This document shows positions 1 to 6,313 of a stretch of DNA of 22,543 nucleotides, one piece after another (position 1 is the stretch's first letter; each line of letters begins with the position of its first letter). Where the stretch lies: positions 1 through 22,543 of the forward strand of contig CAZUCT010000100.1 in the NCBI GenBank assembly GCA_964619285.1, read 5' to 3'. The position numbers were made by a program, and so were the translations under genes. The notes under the pieces are model-generated. The model was not told the DNA's origin, searched no databases, and saw nothing but the letters and a program-made list of their open reading frames with translations. Origin of the DNA: CALKCV01 sp964619285. Lineage in GTDB: Bacteria > Cyanobacteriota > Cyanobacteriia > Cyanobacteriales > Microcoleaceae.

Positions 1-1
1 G

Positions 2-1084
2 CCAGTTAACGTTTTAATCGGTGCAAACGGTTCGGGAAAATCTAACTTTATTTCCTTTTTTAAATTGCTCCGGTGGATGTTGCAAAAACCCGGTCAATTA
101 CAATTTTTCATAGGTCAATCTGGAGGAGCAAACGCTTTATTATTTGACGGTGCCGCCATCACTCCCCAAATTGAAGCAGAATTAATTTTTGAAACAGATG
201 TAGGAAAAAATGATTACTTTTTTAGACTGTCTCATGCAGCGGGAGACACTTTTATTTTTGCCGAAGAAAAATATCGATTTTCTAATTATAATTTTCCTCA
301 TTTAGCAGCTTGGCAGTCATTAGATATCGGTCATAAAGAGGCTCAAATAATTGATGTAGCGACTATGGGGAGAGAGCCTACAGCTAAAAAGATTTTTAAC
401 TTACTCCAAAAAAGTGCAGTTTATCAGTTTCATAATACTTCCGAAACTGCCAGAATCAGACAAAAATGGAGTATTGCAGATAACCGCTATTTGCGAGAAG
501 ATGGAGCTAATTTAGCACCTTTGCTTTTAAGGTTAAAAGAAACAGAACCCCTGTATTATCAAAGAATCGTAGAAACTATCCAACAAATCGCTCCGTTTTT
601 TCTCGATTTCGTTTTAGAACCAGTGAATTTTTATGTAATTTTACAGTGGAAAGAGCGCAATACAGATTTAATTTTTAGTTCCTATCAAGCCTCTGATGGC
701 ACCTTGAGAACCATGGCATTAATTACTCTTTTATTGCAACCCGAAAGCGATTTACCAGAAGTCTTGATTCTAGACGAACCGGAGTTAGGATTGCATCCTT
801 ATGCAATTAATATTATTGGGGGATTAATTCAGAGCATCTCCCACCAGACTCAAGTTATTTTAGCAACCCAATCTACTCAATTAATCGATTGTTTTGAACT
901 GGAAGATGTTATTGTAGTAGAAAGAAAAAATTTGGAACTGGAGGATAATATTTTAGTAGAAAGAAAAAATCGCGAATCCACTTTTAAACGACTAGACTCA
1001 AAAAATCTGGAAGATTGGTTAGAAGAATATTCTTTATCAGAACTATGGAATAATAATTTTATTGGAGGCAGACCTAGCAAATGA
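2..1084 (+). CDS. AAA family ATPase (AAA_21/RecF-like), 5' partial
   Basis: The reading frame is open from the first bases of the window, so the start codon lies upstream. The visible N-terminus already carries a Walker A motif, GANGSGKSN, encoded at about 23-49. Walker B (LILDEPELGLHP) lies at about 764-800, preceded by a signature-like SDGTLR and followed by ILATQSTQLID, the usual order in the SMC/RecF/OLD-type ATPases annotated as AAA_21 or AAA_15. The first internal ATG, at 65, lies after Walker A and cannot be the true start. The stop overlaps the next gene as ATGA, which implies translational coupling. A 13-residue tandem duplication follows the Walker B region and is listed separately. 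Such ATPases paired with a small partner are often anti-phage or stress effectors; that role here is inference. Confidence 0.9.
   Translation, partial: PVNVLIGANGSGKSNFISFFKLLRWMLQKPGQLQFFIGQSGGANALLFDGAAITPQIEAELIFETDVGKNDYFFRLSHAAGDTFIFAEEKYRFSNYNFPHLAAWQSLDIGHKEAQIIDVATMGREPTAKKIFNLLQKSAVYQFHNTSETARIRQKWSIADNRYLREDGANLAPLLLRLKETEPLYYQRIVETIQQIAPFFLDFVLEPVNFYVILQWKERNTDLIFSSYQASDGTLRTMALITLLLQPESDLPEVLILDEPELGLHPYAINIIGGLIQSISHQTQVILATQSTQLIDCFELEDVIVVERKNLELEDNILVERKNRESTFKRLDSKNLEDWLEEYSLSELWNNNFIGGRPSK
893..970 (+). repeat. 39-bp tandem duplication inside the AAA ATPase gene
   Basis: Two adjacent 39-bp units, 893-931 and 932-970, encode FELEDVIVVERKN and LELEDNILVERKN. Thirty of the 39 bases or more appear identical, and the frame is kept. 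The segment lies just after the last ATPase core strand (ILATQST), where relatives usually have a single EL.D..VVER segment before the C-terminal tail. Confidence 0.85.
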
Positions 1085-1773
1085 TTCGTTTACATATTAT
1101 CGCCGAAGGTCAAACAGAAGAGGAGTTTGTTAACGCCGTTTTATCGGAACATTTAGCTAATTTTAATGTTTTTGCTGACGTTCGCTGCGTCCCAACTAAG
1201 CAGACTAAAACAAAAATATATAAAGGTGGATTAGTCAGTTATGAAAAAGCTAAAAAAGTTATAGTTAGCTGGCTCAAAAATGACAAAAGTAAAGATGTCA
1301 GATTTACAACAATGTTTGATTTGTATGCTTTGCCCAATGAATTTCCCGAGTTTAATGAAGCTCAAAAAATACTCGATCCTTATGAAAAAGTCAAGCAATT
1401 AGAAACGGCTTTTGCTAAAGACATTGGCGACGAGCGCTTTATTCCCTATATTCAACTTTACGAATTTGAAGCTTTAATCTTAACAGAACCAAATCGATTA
1501 ATAGAAAGGTTTCCCGAACATCAAAAAAATGTAGAAAAATTATCAAAATTGTGTCAAAAATATTCGTCTCCAGAATTAATTAACGACGGCGCAACAACTG
1601 CACCTTCTAAACAAATTATTAAATTTATTCCCAGTTATGAAAGTGCAAAGGTTTCTGTGGCACCTTTAATGGTTCAAAAAATTGGCTTACAAACTATTAG
1701 AAATAAGTGCCCTCATTTCAATGAATGGTTAGTTAAATTAGAAAACTTAAATACAGTCATAACTAATAACTAA
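1081..1773 (+). CDS. DUF4276 family protein
   Basis: This 230-residue protein begins MIRLHIIAEGQTEEEFV, with the N-terminal EGxTE motif typical of DUF4276. The C-terminus (PSYESAKVSVAPLMVQKIGL, then IRNKCPHFNEW) also matches the family pattern. The EGxTE segment resembles the glutamate motif of TOPRIM-like domains, so a nuclease-type role is possible but unproven. The start overlaps the upstream ATPase stop by 4 nt (ATGA), which makes the two genes a coupled pair. ATPase plus small TOPRIM-like partner is the arrangement of OLD-like and PARIS-like defence systems; applying that here is inference. Base composition is AT-rich, like the ATPase. Confidence 0.85.
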   Translation: MIRLHIIAEGQTEEEFVNAVLSEHLANFNVFADVRCVPTKQTKTKIYKGGLVSYEKAKKVIVSWLKNDKSKDVRFTTMFDLYALPNEFPEFNEAQKILDPYEKVKQLETAFAKDIGDERFIPYIQLYEFEALILTEPNRLIERFPEHQKNVEKLSKLCQKYSSPELINDGATTAPSKQIIKFIPSYESAKVSVAPLMVQKIGLQTIRNKCPHFNEWLVKLENLNTVITNN

Positions 1774-1851
1774 CTCCACAACAAAGATCCCTAGCATTCT
1801 TAGTATCTACAGTTTATGCAGTTTAGATTTTAGATTTTAAGATTTTTTAGC

Positions 1852-1870
1852 CCCCAAGATGACATTGGGG
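1852..1870. repeat. Short inverted repeat upstream of the ankyrin gene
   Basis: CCCCAA (1852-1857) pairs with TTGGGG (1865-1870) around a 7-nt loop. No T-run follows on either strand, so it is not a classical terminator. Just upstream (about 1821-1850) is a weak 7-nt periodicity of TTTAGAT-like units. Confidence 0.4.
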
Positions 1871-1924
1871 CAAATTATCGGTAACAATATGAACCGCAAA
1901 GGAAATAAAAAGGGAGTTTTTGCC

Positions 1925-2401
1925 ATGACCGAGTTAATCGAGGCCGCCAAAAGCGGAGATGCTTCTCAAGTACAAACATTGCTCGATGGTGGGGCCGACG
2001 TCAACCAAAAAGATGCAGATAGCTTAACGGCCCTCACCGCCGCCGCCGAAGCCGGTCATTTAGAGATAGTACAAAAACTGTTGGCCGCCGGGGCCGAGGT
2101 CGATGGGCGAGATAGCGACGGTTGGACGGCCTTAATGGGGGCAGCAGCGGGCGATTGGGTCCAAGTCATCGAAGCTTTACTAGAGGCCGGGGCCGATGTC
2201 AACGCTAAAACCGACTTTGGCCTCACCCCCCTGATGGCCGCCGCCGGTAACGGCCAACTCGCCGCCGCCAAAAGGTTGTTAGAGGCAGGGGCCGACCTCA
2301 AGGCCAAGGACAACAACACCTGGACCGCCTTTATTTGGGCCTCCTCCGAGGGCCATCAAGAAGTAGTGGCATTTTTGAAAGAGGCCCGAGAACGGGGGTA
2401 G
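1925..2401 (+). CDS. Ankyrin-repeat protein
   Basis: This 158-residue protein is built almost entirely of ankyrin repeats of about 33 residues. The consensus is recognisable four times as LL..GADVN..D..G.TAL..AA..GH.E.V, starting near residues 10, 43, 76 and 109. It is a protein-protein interaction scaffold with no catalytic motif, no signal peptide and no membrane segment, so it is probably cytoplasmic. I chose the ATG at 1925 because AAGGGAG sits about 8 nt upstream and the ankyrin fold begins directly after it; upstream in-frame starts at 1859 and 1889 would add a non-ankyrin tail. The coding sequence is much richer in GCC/GGC/GGG codons than the AT-rich genes on both sides. The partner protein cannot be inferred. 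Confidence 0.85.
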   Translation: MTELIEAAKSGDASQVQTLLDGGADVNQKDADSLTALTAAAEAGHLEIVQKLLAAGAEVDGRDSDGWTALMGAAAGDWVQVIEALLEAGADVNAKTDFGLTPLMAAAGNGQLAAAKRLLEAGADLKAKDNNTWTAFIWASSEGHQEVVAFLKEARERG

Positions 2402-2458
2402 TTTTTGACAGTCAGCAGTTATATTTATATAATACTCGTCAGTTTTTTTAGCATCAGA

Positions 2459-4219
2459 ATGCAGGCAAATGCTACTCATAAAATTCGCCGGCAAATACCG
2501 TTTTTTATCTTGGTATTTTTGCCAGCTTTCCTCATGGGAATGCTGGTTTTTAAATACGGCGTAAATTTTCCTTTTTCCGACCAATGGCAGTTAGCCTCAA
2601 TGTTCGAGAAAATCTACGCAGGCAACCTCTCGTTTAACGATTTATTCGCCCAATTCCACGAAAGTAGAAAGTTTTTCCCGCGCCTAATCTTTATCGGTTT
2701 GGCTTATTTAACTAACTGGGACGTTCGGGCGGAAATGTGGGTTATTTTTCTGCTAACTTGTCTGATTTCTCTTAACATTTATTGGTTGAGTTGTTTGACA
2801 GTTAAGGGGAGTTTTAAACGTCGGTTGCTAATCTTTGCTGTTGCCAATTTATTAATCTTTTCTCCCGCCCAATATGAAAACTGGCTGTGGGGAATACAAG
2901 TGGTTGTTTACCTTCCCATTGCCTGCATTACTGCCGGTTTGGTTTTAGCTAACAGCGGGTTAAACGAGAAAAAGAAATTTTTAATTGGTTTGTGTTTGTG
3001 CGTTATTAGCACTTTTTCTTATGCTAACGGAATGTTGAGTTGGTTGCTCGTTTTTCCCGCGTTAATTGTCGGGAATTGCTATAAGTGGCGAGAAGTATTC
3101 GAGCAAAAGTTGTTGATTTTTGGAGGGGCGATCGCTTTTCTAACAAGTCTCGTTATTTACTTCTACGACTACCAAAAACCTGCCGACCATCCCAGTTTTA
3201 CCGCAGCTTTATTTCGCCCTCTGGATACCGCCCATTATTTCCTCTCATTTTTAGGAGCTCCTCTGGGAATTAATAATTTAACTTTAGCCACCAGCGTCGG
3301 CTTAATAGTTTTAGGTCTTTGGTTGGGTTTGACGGCGTATTTTTTACCTTTAATTATCCGAGATTTTAACTTATTTAAACGTTTGATGGGATGGCAGGCG
3401 ATCGCCGCTTATGCCCTAGTCAGCGGTTTAGTTACCAGTTTGGGCAGAGTTGGCTTCGGCATCTCTCAATCTTTAGCCCCCAGATATACCGCTTTTTCCA
3501 TCTATTTAATAGTAGCTGTTATTTATTTGCTGGCAATTTTTCTCGAACAAATTAAGCAAAAATCTCGGTTTAGCTTTCAGAAACAAGCAGCTAAAATTAT
3601 CCCTTATTTCCTCGTAGGAATTTTAATAGTTTTGCATCTCAATATTATTAACGAAGCCATCCAGAGAATGAGCGATCGCCGCCAGATATTATTACAAAGC
3701 AAAGCTTGTTTGCTAACAGTTAACATTATCCCTAATAACGATTGTTTGGTAACGAAACAAAAGTTAGACAACTTCCAACCTACCGCCACTATTTTAAACG
3801 AGTTAGGTTTTCTCAAACCGGGTTTATTAACAACAAATAAAATTAGAGATATTGCCAAAAAAGAAACCGAGACAAATTACGGATATTTCGATACATTTAA
3901 GCCATGGGAAGCCCATACTTATTTAGCTCGCGGTTGGGCGATATTACCCGAAAGAAAAGAACCGGCAGACGGAGTAATTTTGACTTATGAAAATTCCGAA
4001 GGAGAAGGAATAATCTTTAAATTAATTAACCAAAGATTTCCCAGACAAGAAATAGCAGAACGCTTGCAAAATCCAGCCTATTTAAACAGCGGTTGGCAAA
4101 CAGAATTTTCTGCCAAAGAACTTCCTTCGGGAACAATTAAACTCAACGCTTGGTCCTTCGATGCCAAGACTGGGGAAGCTTATAAACTGAATCAAACTCA
4201 TGTTTTAATTAACAATTAA
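2459..4219 (+). CDS. Polytopic membrane protein, putative GT-C-type glycosyltransferase (copy 1)
   Basis: The protein has 586 residues with about ten hydrophobic segments, then a soluble C-terminal domain. After the first membrane helix, NFPFSDQW carries an acidic residue (D41) where GT-C enzymes place a catalytic Asp in the first outer loop. Later, PRYTAFSIYL resembles the R-Y element of GT39-like proteins. The C-terminal domain (about the last 110 residues) contains GWAILP, EPADGVILTYEN, NPAYL.SGW and AW.FDAKTGEAY. A CX11C pair lies just before it and could form a disulfide if that part is periplasmic. The 607-residue gene at 6314 is a clear paralogue along its whole length. The ATG at 2459 was preferred over the TTG at 2405 by alignment with that paralogue. 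The last codons and the stop lie inside a heptamer repeat. Enzymatic activity is inferred, not shown. Confidence 0.75.
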   Translation: MQANATHKIRRQIPFFILVFLPAFLMGMLVFKYGVNFPFSDQWQLASMFEKIYAGNLSFNDLFAQFHESRKFFPRLIFIGLAYLTNWDVRAEMWVIFLLTCLISLNIYWLSCLTVKGSFKRRLLIFAVANLLIFSPAQYENWLWGIQVVVYLPIACITAGLVLANSGLNEKKKFLIGLCLCVISTFSYANGMLSWLLVFPALIVGNCYKWREVFEQKLLIFGGAIAFLTSLVIYFYDYQKPADHPSFTAALFRPLDTAHYFLSFLGAPLGINNLTLATSVGLIVLGLWLGLTAYFLPLIIRDFNLFKRLMGWQAIAAYALVSGLVTSLGRVGFGISQSLAPRYTAFSIYLIVAVIYLLAIFLEQIKQKSRFSFQKQAAKIIPYFLVGILIVLHLNIINEAIQRMSDRRQILLQSKACLLTVNIIPNNDCLVTKQKLDNFQPTATILNELGFLKPGLLTTNKIRDIAKKETETNYGYFDTFKPWEAHTYLARGWAILPERKEPADGVILTYENSEGEGIIFKLINQRFPRQEIAERLQNPAYLNSGWQTEFSAKELPSGTIKLNAWSFDAKTGEAYKLNQTHVLINN

Positions 4220-4277
4220 CAATTAATAATTAACAATTGACAATTAACAATTAACAATTGACAATTAACAATTAACA
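4208..4277 (+). repeat. STRR heptamer array, (ATTAACA/ATTGACA)x10
   Basis: Ten consecutive 7-nt units run without a gap: seven ATTAACA, two ATTGACA and one ATTAATA. The array starts inside the upstream coding sequence, giving its final I-N-N codons and the TAA at 4217-4219, and ends 4 nt before the ATG of the next gene. It therefore fills almost the whole intergenic space, leaving no Shine-Dalgarno sequence for the downstream gene. Confidence 0.95.
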
Positions 4278-4281
4278 AAAA

Positions 4282-5223
4282 ATGAAAAACACGGACTATT
4301 CCATAGTAATACCCATATTTAACGAAGAAGAAATTATCCCCGAACTTTGGCGGCAACTATCGGCAGTTTTACCGCGACTGGATGGCAGTTGCGAAGTAAT
4401 TTTTATTAACGATGGCAGCATCGATGCCTCTCTGGAATTACTCGAAGAATTAAGCAGCAAACATCCAGAAATAAAAATTATTAGTCTATCCAGAAATTTC
4501 GGTCATCAATGCGCTTTATCTGCCGGCATAGATAGGGCAAACGGCAAAGCAGTAATTCTCATGGATGGAGACTTACAAGATTCTCCAGAAGCGATAATTA
4601 GTTTTATTACCTTGTGGAAACAGGGATACGATGTAATTTATGCCATCCGCCACCAACGCAAAGAAAAATTTTTAAAAAGATTAGCTTTTAAAAGTTTTTA
4701 TTACCTCCAAACCAAATTATCCGGCATTGCAATGCCGATGGATGCCGGCATCTTTTCCTTGATGGATCGAAAAGTGGTACTTACTTTACGGCAGATGCCC
4801 GAACGTAATAAATATATTAGCGGGTTGAGAGCTTATGCCGGTTTTAAACAGATAGGGGTTTATGTAGAAAGAGGCCCCCGCTATCGAGGAGAGCCCAAAG
4901 TGTCCCTTTCTAAATTATTTAAACTTGCTTTTGATGGCATCTTTTCTTTTTCGACAATTCCTTTAAAACTGGCGACATTTTTCGGTTTAATTTGTGCCGT
5001 AGTTTCCTTTATTATCGGCTTAATCGGTCTTTTTTACAAACTGGTTTTAGGTCTGGAGTTTTTATCCTGGGCCTACGGTTTAACTACTACTTTTTTTATG
5101 GGAGGAGTGCAGCTTTTATTCTTAGGAATTATCGGCGAATATATCGGTCGAATTTACGAAGAGGTCAGACATCGACCTTATTACATCGTGGATAAAACTA
5201 TTGGTTTTGAAAATAGGGAATAG
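4282..5223 (+). CDS. GT2 glycosyltransferase, GtrB/DPM1-like (polyprenyl-phosphate sugar transferase)
   Basis: The 313-residue protein has a GT-A fold N-terminus: SIVIPIFNEEE at 7-17, NDGS at 43-46 and the metal/nucleotide-binding DGDLQDSPE from residue 95. Two C-terminal membrane helices follow (about 230-255 and 265-290), then a short GEYIGRIYEEVRHRPYY tail. This is the architecture of GtrB, bactoprenol glucosyltransferases and DPM1-like enzymes, which move a sugar from a nucleotide donor to undecaprenyl or dolichyl phosphate on the cytoplasmic face. The sugar cannot be told from sequence. It sits between two paralogous GT-C-like membrane proteins that could use the lipid-linked sugar on the outer face. 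No ribosome binding site is visible, because the upstream sequence is a heptamer array. The last codons and the TAG are also in a heptamer repeat. Confidence 0.9.
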   Translation: MKNTDYSIVIPIFNEEEIIPELWRQLSAVLPRLDGSCEVIFINDGSIDASLELLEELSSKHPEIKIISLSRNFGHQCALSAGIDRANGKAVILMDGDLQDSPEAIISFITLWKQGYDVIYAIRHQRKEKFLKRLAFKSFYYLQTKLSGIAMPMDAGIFSLMDRKVVLTLRQMPERNKYISGLRAYAGFKQIGVYVERGPRYRGEPKVSLSKLFKLAFDGIFSFSTIPLKLATFFGLICAVVSFIIGLIGLFYKLVLGLEFLSWAYGLTTTFFMGGVQLLFLGIIGEYIGRIYEEVRHRPYYIVDKTIGFENRE

Positions 5224-5248
5224 GGAATGGGGAGTAGGGAATGGGGAA
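5214..5248 (+). repeat. STRR heptamer array (TAGGGAA/TGGGGAA type), 5 units
   Basis: Five 7-nt units: TAGGGAA, TAGGGAA, TGGGGAG, TAGGGAA, TGGGGAA. The first unit is inside the GT2 reading frame and the second supplies its stop codon (TAG, 5221-5223). The motif is the reverse complement of the TTCCCTA/TTCCCCA type units seen at 10190-10224 and 12091-12118. Confidence 0.9.
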
Positions 5249-5293
5249 TGGGTCATAGTCAATAAATTGTATCTCGTTTCGTAAAAATAATCG

Positions 5294-5725
5294 ATGAATT
5301 TTAAGTACAAAAAACAGATAGAGCAACTTTCTACTGAGTGCCCGCCATCCAACTATAAATCCCAAGATATTTCAGCTTTCAGGTTTGTATTTGAAGCTGA
5401 AAATGACAAAGATAACTTTTTGCCAGTGCTGATTATCAAACCGAAAAGACAGCTTAAGCCAGACAACGATACTGTAAAATGTCAAGGATATGCTTTATCA
5501 TTATTTGACAGTCAAGAAAATGCAGAAAAACGTTATTACAAGCTAAGAAAAAGAAATAAAAATATTGGCAAAACCCTTGGAGATTGTCTAGCTACAGGAA
5601 CTATTGACAAAACAGATGGTGTGGCTTCTGAAGTAGATAATAACGGTCACTTTAGTTTGCATGAATTTGAGAATACAGATTTAGCTGCAAAATTTAACAT
5701 AATATCAACTTTAGAAGGAGTTTAA
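5294..5725 (+). CDS. Hypothetical protein (upstream gene of a two-gene unit)
   Basis: This 143-residue protein is not one I recognise. It is charged and lysine-rich (for example EKRYYKLRKRNKNIGK), with no signal peptide or membrane helix, so it is probably cytoplasmic. The sequence FVFEAENDKDNFLPVLIIKPKR looks like beta strands and D/N-rich turns. A good Shine-Dalgarno sequence for the next gene (AAGGAG, 5715-5720) lies inside its last codons, so the two genes are expressed together. The AT-rich composition and position inside the glycosyltransferase cluster suggest an inserted accessory pair. No Shine-Dalgarno sequence is visible before its ATG. Confidence 0.7.
   Translation: MNFKYKKQIEQLSTECPPSNYKSQDISAFRFVFEAENDKDNFLPVLIIKPKRQLKPDNDTVKCQGYALSLFDSQENAEKRYYKLRKRNKNIGKTLGDCLATGTIDKTDGVASEVDNNGHFSLHEFENTDLAAKFNIISTLEGV
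5715..5720 (+). promoter_or_regulatory. Ribosome binding site AAGGAG for the gene at 5731
   Basis: AAGGAG lies 10 nt before the ATG at 5731 and inside the last codons (L-E-G-V) of the preceding gene. It fixes the downstream start and links translation of the pair. Confidence 0.75.
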
Positions 5726-5730
5726 TCTCT

Positions 5731-6198
5731 ATGGAAAAAATACTAGGCTGCCAGTTAACTAAATTTCCTTTAAATCTTAAGGCGATCGCTGACTTAATCT
5801 ATTTTGACGGTCCACTACTTTCCATGTTTGAGAATAAATATGGAGATGTTTACTTTTACTATTGGTGCGATGCTGATAAAAATTATAATCGCTGGTTAGT
5901 TTTTCGAGTAGCTAAAAAAATGCTTGAAGAATACATTAGAGGGCAAATCTCTTTAGATAAATTAATCTTAAATCCCGCAGACGGCTTTCTCTACTCCCTA
6001 GATATTGACGATAAATTAGAAGTCAAAAATACCTGCTTAATTCATCCAGAAGATTTGTCAGGTACATATATTCCAGAAGCAGATTCCTACTACGATTTTG
6101 CCGATTTGAACCCAGCAACGAAAGAAGAAGATAGAGTAGCGATCGCCGGCAAAGCGTTGTTTGAAAATGTATCTGTCGAGAAGAGTAAAACTTATTGA
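5731..6198 (+). CDS. Conserved hypothetical protein, DUF6575-like
   Basis: The 155-residue protein begins MEKILGCQLTKFPLNLKAIADLIYFDGPLLS, then DVYFYYWCDAD, NYNRWLVFRVA and EDLSGTYIPEADSYYDF. I associate this pattern with the cyanobacterial DUF6575 group, from memory and with moderate certainty. There is no signal peptide or membrane helix, and no catalytic motif I can name. It starts 5 nt after the preceding stop with a strong AAGGAG. Such compact two-gene units are common among toxin-antitoxin and immunity modules, but nothing in the sequence proves that role. The DUF assignment could be wrong; the gene call itself is secure. Confidence 0.75.
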   Translation: MEKILGCQLTKFPLNLKAIADLIYFDGPLLSMFENKYGDVYFYYWCDADKNYNRWLVFRVAKKMLEEYIRGQISLDKLILNPADGFLYSLDIDDKLEVKNTCLIHPEDLSGTYIPEADSYYDFADLNPATKEEDRVAIAGKALFENVSVEKSKTY

Positions 6199-6313
6199 CG
6201 TTAAGTTTTGATAAAATTTTGCTTTCTATCAACCATTTATCGCCCGAATGCTTTGCCCCTACAAATTCCTTTTGATTTTGTTCGTACTGACTAAAATAAC
6301 CTAACTCTAAATC

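Noticed and set aside
1852..1870. Terminator of the DUF4276 gene
   Set aside because: The stem is only 6 bp and no T-run follows on the plus strand.
2405..2458. TTG start for the first GT-C-like protein
   Set aside because: The 18 extra residues do not align with the paralogue, and an ATG at 2459 fits the paralogue start better.
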